From NCBI RefSeq assembly GCF_016888005.1, contig NZ_JAFDVE010000025.1, forward strand, positions 62,001 to 126,000: DNA of 64,000 bases. The letters are read 5' to 3'. This document shows positions 26,211-34,798 of this stretch, piece after piece (position 1 is the stretch's first letter; each line of letters starts with the position of its first letter). A model generated the notes under the pieces. That model did no database searches and was not told the DNA's origin. It saw only the letters and a program-made list of their open reading frames with translations. A program made the position numbers and the translations under genes. Source of the stretch: Phycicoccus sp. CSK15P-2 (GTDB taxonomy: Bacteria; Actinomycetota; Actinomycetes; Actinomycetales; Dermatophilaceae).

Positions 26211-29200
26211 GCCGCATCGCCGTCGTCGGGATGGCCTGCCAGTACCCCGACGCCCCCGACACCGCCACGCTGTGGGACAACGTCCTGGCCGGGCGCCGGG
26301 CCTTCCGTGCCCTGCCCCCCGAGCGGATGAGCTCCGACTACTACTCCGAGGACGCCGCGACGCCGGACCGGCACTACGCGACGAAGGCCGCCGTCATCGA
26401 GGGATGGGAGTTCGACCGGACGAAGTACCGCGTCTCGGGCAGCACCTACCGCTCGACCGACCTCACCCACTGGCTCGCCCTCGACACCGTGGAGCGTGCG
26501 CTCGACGACGCCGGCCACACCGGAGGCAGCGGCCTGGACACCACCCGGACCGGCGTCATCCTCGGCAACACCCTCACCGGTGAGTTCAGCCGCGCCAGCC
26601 AGATGCGGCTGCGCTGGCCCTACGTCCGGCGGACCCTGGCGGCCGCCCTCGAGGAGCAGGACTGGGATCCCGAGCGGATCGCGGAGTTCCTCGCCTCCTA
26701 CGAGGCCTCGTACAAGAGCGCGTTCCCGCCGATCACCGAGGACACCCTCGCCGGCGGCCTCGCCAACACGATCGCCGGGCGGATCTGCAACTACTACGAC
26801 TTCGGCGGCGGCGGCTACACGGTCGACGGCGCCTGCTCCTCCTCGATCCTCGCCGTGACGAACGCGGCGGACGCGCTGACCAACCGGCACCTCGACGCCG
26901 CGGTCGTCGGCGGGGTGGACCTGTCCATCGACCCCTTCGAGGTCGTCGGGTTCGCCAAGACCGGCGCCCTGTCGACGAGCGAGATGCGCGTGTACGACCG
27001 ACGGTCCAACGGCTTCTGGCCGGGCGAGGGCTGCGGCGTGCTCGTCCTCATGCGCGAGGAGGAGGCCCTCGCCTCGGAGCACCGGATCTACGCCACCCTG
27101 ACCGGCTGGGGCTACTCGTCGGACGGAATCGGCGGCATCACCCGCCCGGAGGCGAGCGGCCACCGCCTGGCCATCGAGCGCGCCTACGACATGGCCGGGT
27201 ACGGCTTCGACAGCCTCGGCTACGTCGAGGGCCACGGCACCGGCACCAAGCTCGGCGACGAGACCGAGCTCGGCGTCTTCGACGCCGCGCGGCGCCGGGC
27301 CGGGGGCCCGCCGGTCCCGGTCGGCTCGATCAAGGGCAACATCGGCCACACGAAGGCCGCCGCCGGCGTGGCCGGACTCATCAAGGCGGCCCTGACGATC
27401 CACCACGGCGTCATCCCTCCGGTCACCGGCACGACGAGCGCCCACCCGCTGTTCGAGGCCGAGGGGGCCGGGATCCGGCTCGCCCAGGAGCCCGAGGAGT
27501 GGCCGGAGGGGCCGCGCCGGGCCGCGGTGTCGTCGATGGGCTTCGGCGGCATCAACGGGCACATCACGATGGAGGGGCCGCCCGCCCCGTCGTCGGTCGG
27601 CCGGTTCCGCACCGCCCGCCGGGTCGCGCGGGGGCGCCAGGACGCCGAGCTGCTCGTGGTGTCCGCCCCGGACCCGGCGCGGCTCGCCGACCGGCTCCGC
27701 ACGCTCGCGGAGCGCGCAGGCGCGATGTCGTACGGCGAGCTCGCCGACCTGTCCGCCGCGCTCCTGTCGTCCGACGAGGGTCACCGGCACCGCGCGGCCG
27801 TCGTCAGCGCCGACCCCGTCCAGGCCGCGGCCCGGATGCGCGACCTCGCCGACCGGGTCGACGAGGGGGAGACCTCGCTCGTCGACCCGGCCGGCGGCCG
27901 GTTCCTCGGTGCCGCCGTCCGGGCCCCCCGGCTCGGGCTGATGTTCCCGGGCCAGGGCGCTCCCGGCCACGGTGACGGCGGAGCCGTCGCACGCCGGTTC
28001 CCCGTCGTCGAGGCGTTGTACGACGCCGCAGGGCGCAGCGCGGCGGGAGCCGCGACCGAGACCGCGCAGCCGCGCATCGTCACGGCCTCGCTCGCCGGGC
28101 TCCGCCTCCTCGAGGAGCTCGGGGTCGACGCCGTCGGCTGCGTGGGGCACAGCCTCGGCGAGCTGACCTCGCTGCACTGGGCCGGCGCCTTCAGCCAGGA
28201 CCAGGTGCTCGCGGCCGCCGCCGAGCGGGGTCGGATCATGGCGTCCGCGTCCGCGGCCGGTGGGGCCATGGCCTCGCTGCGGTGCGCTCCGGAGGAGGTC
28301 GAGCCGCTCATCGCGGACACCTCGGTCGTCATCTCGGGCTTCAACGGCCCGCGCCAGACCGTCGTCTCCGGTCCCACGATCGCGGTGGACAGCCTCGTCC
28401 AGGCGGCCCAGGGGAAGGGTATCGACGCGACCCCGCTCAACGTGTCGCACGCCTTCCACTCCCCCGACGTGGCCCCCGCGGCGGACCGGCTGCGCTGCTA
28501 CCTCGACGATGCGGCCGGCACGAGCGCCGTCGAGCGGACCGGCCTGTACTCCACGGTCAGCGGCGACGCCCTGCCCGTCGGCACCGAGGTCCCGGCCCTG
28601 CTCGAGGAGCAGGTCCGCGAGCCGGTCCGCTTCGGCACCGCGCTGCGCGGTCTCGGCGCGGAGTGCGACCTCCTGCTGGAGGTCGGGCCCGGCCAGGCAC
28701 TCTCGGCCCTGGCCCGGGACATCTGCCCCGACGTGCCCGCCGTCGCCCTCACGACCGACGGTGACAGCCTGTCCGGTGTCCTGTCCGCCGTCGGCGCGGC
28801 GTACGCCGTCGGCGCCGACGTCGACCTGCACCCGCTCGTCGCGGACCGCTACGCCCGCCCGGTCGACCTGGAGCGCGAGCTGCGTTTCTTCGAGTCGCCC
28901 TGCGAGAAGGCCCCCCAGGTCGACCACCTGCCGGAGGTCGCCGGTCAGCCGGCCGGTGACGACGCCGTGCAGACGTCGACCGACGCCGGAGCCGGTGAGA
29001 GCCGGGACGCGCTGGAGACCCTGCGCCACCTGCTCGCCGAGCGGGTCGAGCTGCCGCTCAGCCAGGTCACCCCGGAGACCCGTCCCCTGGACGAGCTGCA
29101 CCTGAGCAGCATCACGGTCACCCAGATCGCCGGCGAGGCCGCGCGAGCGCTGGGGGTGAGCCTTCCTCCGCTCAACACGACGATGGCCACGGCCACCGTG

Positions 29201-31960
29201 AGCGACATCGCCGAGGTCCTCCAGGCCGCGGACGGCGCCGAGGCGCCGACCGAGGCGGGCGAGGCCGCGGCCGGCGTGGGCCCCTGGGTGCGCGCGTTCG
29301 CGGTCCGGGCCCGCACGGCCCCGGCCGTCGGGGAGCCCCGGGCCGCCGAGCCCGGGGAGGGACAGTGGCGGCTCGTCGGCCGGTCCGACGAGGTCGCCGA
29401 GCGCGTCCTCGCCCGGCTCCGCGAGCTGCTGCCGGTCGGCGGGGTGGTCGTCCGCTCCGGCTCCGCAGGTGAGGGCGTCGAGCCCGCCGACCTGCTCGAG
29501 GCGGCGCGCGAGGCGATCGCCGGCGGGACGAGGTTCGTGACGCTCGACGGTGTCCGGGGATCGGCCGGCCTGGCCAAGACCCTCCATCTGGAGCACGCCG
29601 AGATCCCGACGACGGTCGTCCAGCTGCCGCCGGACCCCGACCCGGCCTGGGCGGAGCAGATCGCCGCCGACGTCGCCGCCACCACCTCGTTCCGCGAGGT
29701 CGCGTACGGCACGGACGGCAGCCGGACCGTCCCCGTGCTCACCCCGCTGGAGCTCGGCGACACCGACCGCGCCGTCCTCGGCGCCGACGACGTCGTCGTC
29801 GTGACCGGCGGCGCCCAGGGCATCACGATCGAGTGCGCCCTGACGCTCGCCACGGAGACCGGCTGTGGTCTCGCCCTCCTCGGCCGGAGCGCGGCCGACT
29901 CGCCGACGGTCGCCGAGGCGCTCGGGCGGCTGGAGTCCGCCGGGGTCCGCGCGCGCTACTACGTCGCCGACGTCACGGACCGCGAGGCCGTGCGGGCGGC
30001 GGTGGACCGGGCGGGCGAGGAGCTCGGCCGGGTCACCGGTGTGCTCCACGGAGCCGGCCTCAACGAGCCGGCACCGCTCGAGACGCTCGACCCCGACGCC
30101 TTCGGACGCACCTGGGACACCAAGGTCGCCGGGCTCGCTGCCGTGCTCGACGCGGTGGACCGGGACGGGCTGCGCCTGCTGCTCGCCTTCGGCAGCATCA
30201 TCGGCCGGGCCGGGCTGCGCGGCGAGGCGCACTACGCGACGGCGAACGACGACCTGCGGCGCGCCGTCGAGGCGGCTGCGGTCGACCTCCCGGACTGCCG
30301 GTGCCTCACCATCGAGTGGTCGGTCTGGGCCGGCGCCGGGATGGGCGAGCGCCTGGGGGTCCTGGACTCGCTCGTGCGGGACGGGATCCAGCCGATCCCG
30401 CTCGACGAGGGGCTCGGGGTCCTCCGCGCGCTCCTCGGCGACCCCACGACGCCGACCTCGGTCGTCGTCGTCGGACGCACCGGCTCGCTCCCGACGATCT
30501 CCTACGACGAGCAGGAGCTGCCCCTCTGGCGGTTCCTCGAGCGTCCGCTCGTCCACGTGCCCGGGGTGGAGCTCGTCGTCGAGGCCGACCTCGCGACGAC
30601 GAGCGACCCCTACCTCCTGGAGCACGACCTCGACGGTGCGCTCCTCTTCCCCGCCGTCATGGGGATGGAGGCGATGGCCCACGTGGCGGGCGCCCTGCTC
30701 GACACCGGCGAGCCGGTCCGGCTCGAGGACGTGCGCTTCGACCAGCCGATCGTCGTCCCCGACGGCGAGACCCTCACCGTGCGGGTCGCCGCGCTGCGCC
30801 GGGACGACACGGTGGACGTCGTCATCCGCACCCGGGACACCGGGTTCCACACCGACCACTTCGCGGCGACGGCGCGTTCCGGTGCGCCCGAGCTCACGAG
30901 CCCGCCGAGCACGGTGCACGACATGCAGGTGCCGATGGACGTGGCGGACGACTTCTACGGGACGATCATGTTCCAGGGTGCCCGCTTCCAGGTCATCACC
31001 GGCTACCAGAGCATCTCGGCGACCTCCGCCGTCGCGCGGATCGGCCTCGGCGACGAACAGCCGTGGTTCGGCCACCAGAGCCCGCAGGACCTCCTCCTCG
31101 CGAGCCCGGCGGCGCGGGACGCCTTCATGCACGGCATCCAGGTCTGCGTCCCGAACGCGACCCTCCTGCCGGCCGCCGCGGAGCGGATCCAGGAGCTGCC
31201 GCTTCCGGAGGGGACCCGCACCCTCGTCCTCCACGCCCACGAGCGGCGACGCGAGGGGAGCTCGTACTGGTACGACCTGTGGGTCACCGACCTCGAGGGC
31301 ACGGTCTACGCCGAGTGGACCGGGCTGGAGCTGCACGCGGTCCGCGACCGGGGTGCCACGGGCCCCTGGGTCCCGGAGCTGCTCGGCCCCTACCTCGAGC
31401 GCCGGCTCGGCGACGAGTTCCGGGTCGCGATGCAGCGCGGAGTGGGCGACGGCGACACCGCACCGGCGGAGCGTCGCCAGGCGACGGCCACGGTCGTGAG
31501 CGCCATCGTCGGCGAGCCGGTCGAGGTCGAGTACCGCGGCGACGGCAAGCCGGCGCTCAACGGGTACAGGATCAGCGCGGCCCACAGCGGGCCCGTTACC
31601 CTGGCCGTCCTCGGCGAGATCGAGCTCGGCTGCGACCTCGAGAGGGTGGACGGGCGCCCGGAGGAGGTCTGGCAGGACCTCCTCGGCGAGGACGGCTACG
31701 GACTCGCCCAGCACGTCGCGGCGGTCCGTCACGAGACGGCCGACACGAGTGCGACGCGGGTCTGGGCGGCTCGCGAGGCCTTGGTCAAGATCGGCCATGC
31801 CGTGACGTCCGCGCCGCTCCACAGCACCGACGCGGACGCCGACACCGAGGGCTGGGCCGGCTTCACCCACGGCGACGTGACCGTCGAGACGTTCTGCGCC
31901 TCGATCAACGAGCCAGACGGCGTCTACGTGGTCGCCGTGGCGAAGGAGGCGTCGTCATGA
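26207..31960 (+). CDS. pksE: Iterative enediyne polyketide synthase PKSE (KS-AT-ACP-KR-DH-PPTase)
   Basis: The 1917-residue megasynthase builds the linear polyene precursor from malonyl-CoA. KS: Cys210 in DGACSSS, His343 in EGHGTGT, His381 in NIGHTK. AT: Ser649 in GHSLGE and the later AFHS. ACP: phosphopantetheine serine in LHLSSITV (967/968). KR: VVVTGGAQGI at about 1196-1206 and the Ser/Tyr pair in FGSIIGRAGLRGEAHYATAN. DH: His1473 in HDLDGALLFP. C-terminal integrated phosphopantetheinyl transferase: GCDLE with Asp1810 and WAAREALVK with Glu1857. This order and length are diagnostic of SgcE/CalE8. All catalytic residues I can check are present, so it should be active and self-activating. 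Confidence 0.98.
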   Translation: MSRIAVVGMACQYPDAPDTATLWDNVLAGRRAFRALPPERMSSDYYSEDAATPDRHYATKAAVIEGWEFDRTKYRVSGSTYRSTDLTHWLALDTVERALDDAGHTGGSGLDTTRTGVILGNTLTGEFSRASQMRLRWPYVRRTLAAALEEQDWDPERIAEFLASYEASYKSAFPPITEDTLAGGLANTIAGRICNYYDFGGGGYTVDGACSSSILAVTNAADALTNRHLDAAVVGGVDLSIDPFEVVGFAKTGALSTSEMRVYDRRSNGFWPGEGCGVLVLMREEEALASEHRIYATLTGWGYSSDGIGGITRPEASGHRLAIERAYDMAGYGFDSLGYVEGHGTGTKLGDETELGVFDAARRRAGGPPVPVGSIKGNIGHTKAAAGVAGLIKAALTIHHGVIPPVTGTTSAHPLFEAEGAGIRLAQEPEEWPEGPRRAAVSSMGFGGINGHITMEGPPAPSSVGRFRTARRVARGRQDAELLVVSAPDPARLADRLRTLAERAGAMSYGELADLSAALLSSDEGHRHRAAVVSADPVQAAARMRDLADRVDEGETSLVDPAGGRFLGAAVRAPRLGLMFPGQGAPGHGDGGAVARRFPVVEALYDAAGRSAAGAATETAQPRIVTASLAGLRLLEELGVDAVGCVGHSLGELTSLHWAGAFSQDQVLAAAAERGRIMASASAAGGAMASLRCAPEEVEPLIADTSVVISGFNGPRQTVVSGPTIAVDSLVQAAQGKGIDATPLNVSHAFHSPDVAPAADRLRCYLDDAAGTSAVERTGLYSTVSGDALPVGTEVPALLEEQVREPVRFGTALRGLGAECDLLLEVGPGQALSALARDICPDVPAVALTTDGDSLSGVLSAVGAAYAVGADVDLHPLVADRYARPVDLERELRFFESPCEKAPQVDHLPEVAGQPAGDDAVQTSTDAGAGESRDALETLRHLLAERVELPLSQVTPETRPLDELHLSSITVTQIAGEAARALGVSLPPLNTTMATATVSDIAEVLQAADGAEAPTEAGEAAAGVGPWVRAFAVRARTAPAVGEPRAAEPGEGQWRLVGRSDEVAERVLARLRELLPVGGVVVRSGSAGEGVEPADLLEAAREAIAGGTRFVTLDGVRGSAGLAKTLHLEHAEIPTTVVQLPPDPDPAWAEQIAADVAATTSFREVAYGTDGSRTVPVLTPLELGDTDRAVLGADDVVVVTGGAQGITIECALTLATETGCGLALLGRSAADSPTVAEALGRLESAGVRARYYVADVTDREAVRAAVDRAGEELGRVTGVLHGAGLNEPAPLETLDPDAFGRTWDTKVAGLAAVLDAVDRDGLRLLLAFGSIIGRAGLRGEAHYATANDDLRRAVEAAAVDLPDCRCLTIEWSVWAGAGMGERLGVLDSLVRDGIQPIPLDEGLGVLRALLGDPTTPTSVVVVGRTGSLPTISYDEQELPLWRFLERPLVHVPGVELVVEADLATTSDPYLLEHDLDGALLFPAVMGMEAMAHVAGALLDTGEPVRLEDVRFDQPIVVPDGETLTVRVAALRRDDTVDVVIRTRDTGFHTDHFAATARSGAPELTSPPSTVHDMQVPMDVADDFYGTIMFQGARFQVITGYQSISATSAVARIGLGDEQPWFGHQSPQDLLLASPAARDAFMHGIQVCVPNATLLPAAAERIQELPLPEGTRTLVLHAHERRREGSSYWYDLWVTDLEGTVYAEWTGLELHAVRDRGATGPWVPELLGPYLERRLGDEFRVAMQRGVGDGDTAPAERRQATATVVSAIVGEPVEVEYRGDGKPALNGYRISAAHSGPVTLAVLGEIELGCDLERVDGRPEEVWQDLLGEDGYGLAQHVAAVRHETADTSATRVWAAREALVKIGHAVTSAPLHSTDADADTEGWAGFTHGDVTVETFCASINEPDGVYVVAVAKEASS

Positions 31961-32415
31961 CGAGTGCGTACTACGAGATCCGGCACGTGATCGGCTTCGA
32001 GGAGACCAACCTCGTCGGCAACGTCTACTACGTCAACTACCTGCGCTGGCAGGGACGCTGCCGGGAGATGTTCCTCAAGGAGAAGGCGCCGGCGGTCCTC
32101 GCGGACCTCCAGGACGACCTCAAGCTCTTCACCATCAAGGTGGACTGCGAGTACTTCAACGAGGTGACGGCGTTCGACGAGATGTCCATCCGGATGTCCC
32201 TGGCCGACCTGACCCAGACCCAGGTCGAGTTCACCTTCGACTACGTCCACCTCCGGCCCGGAGGCGAGGAGGTCCTCGTCGCGAGGGGTCGCCAACGGGT
32301 CGCCTGCATGCGGGGCGACAACCGCGACACCGCGCCCTCCCGGGTGCCCGCGGCCCTCGTCTCGGCCCTGGAGCCCTATGCCACCCGTTCCCCCAGCCTC
32401 GCCGGCCGGGCTTAA
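31957..32415 (+). CDS. tebC: Enediyne hot-dog thioesterase (TEBC/E10)
   Basis: The 152-residue single hot-dog domain releases the polyene from PKSE, often with decarboxylation. The family signature is near the N-terminus: GFEETNLVGNVYYVNYLRWQ followed by GRCREMFL. Its residues line the active site in CalE7 and SgcE10, where an Arg/Tyr set replaces a classical nucleophile. ATG 31957 overlaps the pksE stop by 4 bp (ATGA), so the two are made stoichiometrically. A flavin reductase gene begins 10 bp after its stop. Confidence 0.96.
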   Translation: MTSAYYEIRHVIGFEETNLVGNVYYVNYLRWQGRCREMFLKEKAPAVLADLQDDLKLFTIKVDCEYFNEVTAFDEMSIRMSLADLTQTQVEFTFDYVHLRPGGEEVLVARGRQRVACMRGDNRDTAPSRVPAALVSALEPYATRSPSLAGRA

Positions 32416-32425
32416 GGAGCACGTC

Positions 32426-32980
32426 ATGCCAGTCAATGCCTCGCCCGCCTCCCCCGCCCCCGCCCTGTGGGACGACCGTGACCTGCGCGACGTGCTCGGG
32501 ACGTTCGCCACCGGGATCACGGTCATCGCGACCGGCGGTCCGGATCCCGTCGGCATGACGACGAACTCGTTCACCTCGGTGTCCCTGGACCCGCCCCTCG
32601 TCCTGTTCTGTGCGCGGCGCAGCTCCAAGGTGGCCGCGCGCCTCGAGGAGGACACCGCCTTCACGGTCAACGTCCTGACCGGCGAGCAGGAGCACGCCGC
32701 ACGGCACTTCGCCTCCTCGACCCGCGGGACCGGGGTCGACAGCTTCCGCCCGGTCGAGTGGGAATGGGGCAGCACCGTCGGCGCGCCCGTCGTCACCGAG
32801 GCCTCGTCGACGCTCGAGTGCCGGGTCTGGAAGGCCCACGACGGTGGCGACCACGTCATCTACATCGGCGAGGTGCTCGCTCTCCACCGCCACCGCAACG
32901 ACCAGCACGTGCTCGTCTACCTCGACGGCGACTACCACCGGCTGTCCCGTCGAGCGGCCACGCGGCCGCGGATCGCCTGA
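32426..32980 (+). CDS. Flavin reductase, SgcE6-like
   Basis: The 184-residue protein has the FMN-binding split-barrel fold of flavin reductases: LRDVLGTFATGITVIATGG at the N-terminus, GMTTNSFTSVSLDPPLVLFCARRSSK near 43, and a late HVIYIGEVLALHRH. It supplies reduced flavin to two-component monooxygenases; in C-1027 SgcE6 serves SgcC. Here the hydroxylase at 13371-14555 is the obvious client. ATG 32426 has AAGGAGC upstream. It lies in the PKSE operon. Confidence 0.9.
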   Translation: MPVNASPASPAPALWDDRDLRDVLGTFATGITVIATGGPDPVGMTTNSFTSVSLDPPLVLFCARRSSKVAARLEEDTAFTVNVLTGEQEHAARHFASSTRGTGVDSFRPVEWEWGSTVGAPVVTEASSTLECRVWKAHDGGDHVIYIGEVLALHRHRNDQHVLVYLDGDYHRLSRRAATRPRIA

Positions 32981-33015
32981 CGACCACGAACCACCTGACT
33001 CGGAAGGAGTCGACC

Positions 33016-33720
33016 ATGCCCGTCCTCACCACCAGCTACCTGGAGTCGCTGAGCGCGGACGTCGCTCGGGTCGCGGACCTGCTGTCCCCGGCCGAGAACT
33101 GGGCGGCACCGGTGCCGGACTGCCCCGGCTGGACCCTCTACGACCTCGTCCTCCACATCGGCGTCGTGCACCGCATGGCGGCGGAGGCGATCGAGACCGG
33201 CCGGGCGCCGGACCGTCGGGCGGTCCCCCCGGCCGACGGGGACCTCGCCACGTGGATCCGCGACGGCGGCCGCCGCCTGCTCGAGGTCCTGGACCGCAAC
33301 CCCACCGATCCGGCGTGGTCCTTCGCCCCCGGTCACGCGACGGTCGGCTTCTGGCAGCGGCGGGCCGCGCTGGAGAACGCCGTGCACCGCCGGGACGTCG
33401 AGGCCTCGATCCGCAGGCCCGGCCCGATCGACACCGACCTGGCCGCGGACGGGATCGACGAGGTCGTCAACGGCACGGTCCCGCTCGGGATCCACCAGGG
33501 GCGGCTGACCCTGCCCGACGACCGGGCCGTCGTCCTCCACACGACCGACACGCTCCAGCACTGGATCATCGGTGAGGGCCCGGTCGTCGCCTCGCTCGGA
33601 GGACCGGCCGAGCACCTGTACCTCGCCCTGTGGAAGCGATCGGTCCCGGACGACGAGACGACCTGGATCGGCGACGCGGCCGGCGGCCGCGACCTGCTCG
33701 CGCGGCCGCTCACCCCCTGA
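33016..33720 (+). CDS. Mycothiol-dependent maleylpyruvate isomerase-family (DinB-like) protein
   Basis: The 234-residue protein has the MDMPI N-terminal four-helix bundle. The opening pattern is SLSADVARVADLLSPAENWAAPVPDCPGWTLYDLVLHIGVVHRM, and a later ALENAVHRRDVEAS provides the other metal His and Asp. A C-terminal SCP-like half follows. Such proteins use or transfer mycothiol. In an enediyne locus a thiol-handling protein could matter because thiols trigger Bergman cyclisation (inference). ATG 33016 follows GGAAGGAG. It is the second-last gene of the PKSE operon. Confidence 0.75.
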   Translation: MPVLTTSYLESLSADVARVADLLSPAENWAAPVPDCPGWTLYDLVLHIGVVHRMAAEAIETGRAPDRRAVPPADGDLATWIRDGGRRLLEVLDRNPTDPAWSFAPGHATVGFWQRRAALENAVHRRDVEASIRRPGPIDTDLAADGIDEVVNGTVPLGIHQGRLTLPDDRAVVLHTTDTLQHWIIGEGPVVASLGGPAEHLYLALWKRSVPDDETTWIGDAAGGRDLLARPLTP

Positions 33721-33730
33721 GGGCCCGGCC

Positions 33731-33961
33731 GTGGACAGCGAGTTCATCGTCCGGGCCGAGCTCGTGGCCACGGTGCTCCAGGTCGACGTCGACATCGGCC
33801 GTGCCGTCGACCGCGAGACCCAGGTCGCGCTCCTGGAGTCAATGAAGATGGAGATCCCGGTCCTCGCCGACCGCGCCGGAGTGGTCACCGCCGTCCACGT
33901 CGCTCCCGGACGCACCGTGCAGGCGGGTGACGAGATCGCGGCAATCGCCGCCGAGCCGTGA
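33731..33961 (+). CDS. Free-standing biotin carboxyl carrier protein
   Basis: The 76-residue protein is one biotinyl domain, with the attachment motif ESMKMEIP and biotin on Lys39, followed by GVVTAVHVAPGRTVQAGDEI. It carries CO2 from a biotin carboxylase to a carboxyltransferase; the partner encoded at 14647-16071 is in the same locus. Most actinobacterial acyl-CoA carboxylases fuse this domain to the biotin carboxylase, so a separate small carrier is notable. GTG 33731 lies 10 bp after the preceding stop; it is the last gene of the PKSE operon. Confidence 0.88.
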   Translation: MDSEFIVRAELVATVLQVDVDIGRAVDRETQVALLESMKMEIPVLADRAGVVTAVHVAPGRTVQAGDEIAAIAAEP

Positions 33962-34007
33962 GGTCTCCCAGTCGATGCCAGGTAAATCCCTGTCGCACAG
34001 CGCTTTT

Positions 34008-34025
34008 GAGCAATCTGGAAGAAGC
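34008..34025 (+). promoter_or_regulatory. Cluster motif, copy E
   Basis: GAGCAATCTGGAAGAAGC differs from copy B at one base. It lies in the 129-bp gap before the DUF899 gene, 65 bp upstream of its ATG and in its sense. Confidence 0.75.
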
Positions 34026-34090
34026 GTCACCCGGACGGTTCGGGACAGGATCGTCTCGAATACGCCAGTACCATCGGAAGGAAGGTCGCC

Positions 34091-34795
34091 ATGAACCGGG
34101 TCATCACGCGAACGGAGTGGGTGGCAGAGCGTCAGGAGCTGCTCGATCTTGAGAAGGAGGCGACCAGGCTCCGAGACGAGGTCTCGGCGCGGCGTCGCGA
34201 GATGGGGGTCGTCCGGGTCGAGAAGGACTACCGGTTCGTCGGCCCCGACGGCGAGACCACCCTGCTCGGACTCTTCGAGGGCCGCCGGCAGCTCATCGTG
34301 CGCCACTTCATGTTCCAACCCGAGTGGAGCGAGGGGTGTATCGGCTGCTCGATGCAGGCCGACTCTGTGGGCCACTTGGCCCACATGAACGCACGGGACA
34401 CCACGTTCGTCATGACGAGCCGCGCCGAGCAGGACCGGCTCACCGCGTTCGCCGACCGGATGGGGTGGGACATCCCCTGGTTCACCACGGTCGGGGACGT
34501 CTTCAACCGGGACTACGGCGTCACGACCGACGAGGGTGACATCCCCGGCGTGAGCGTCTTCATCCGCGACGGCGAGGACGTCTACTACACCTACTCGGTG
34601 TTCGACCGCGGCGGCGACATCTTCAAGAACTTCTACAACTACCTCGACCTCACGCCGATGGGCCGCCAGGAGGAGCAGCTGGACCACCCCTGGGACTGGT
34701 GGCGACACCACGACCGCTACGAGGACGCCGAGGCCCCCACCGCCGGCCAGAACTTCTGGAACACGATTGAGAAGTTCGACCGAGAGACGGCCTGA
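34091..34795 (+). CDS. DUF899-family thioredoxin-like protein
   Basis: The 234-residue protein matches the DUF899 type: a helical N-terminus (RTEWVAERQELLDLEKEATRLRDEV), a thioredoxin-like core with SEGCIGCSMQADSVGHL (CxxC near residue 82), GWDIPWFTTVGDVFNRDYGV near 125, and the late YYTYSVFDRGGDIFKNFYNYLDLTP. Biochemical function is unknown, but the fold and CxxC suggest redox or thiol chemistry. Motif copy E upstream links it to the enediyne regulon. ATG 34091 follows GGAAGGAAGG. An SDR gene starts 3 bp after its stop. Confidence 0.85.
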   Translation: MNRVITRTEWVAERQELLDLEKEATRLRDEVSARRREMGVVRVEKDYRFVGPDGETTLLGLFEGRRQLIVRHFMFQPEWSEGCIGCSMQADSVGHLAHMNARDTTFVMTSRAEQDRLTAFADRMGWDIPWFTTVGDVFNRDYGVTTDEGDIPGVSVFIRDGEDVYYTYSVFDRGGDIFKNFYNYLDLTPMGRQEEQLDHPWDWWRHHDRYEDAEAPTAGQNFWNTIEKFDRETA

Positions 34796-34798
34796 GCC

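Noticed and set aside
26147-31870. A 1907-codon open frame antisense to pksE
   Set aside because: It is a shadow of the GC-rich PKSE coding pattern, full of Arg/Gly/Asp repeats with no domain; the plus strand has an unmistakable synthase.
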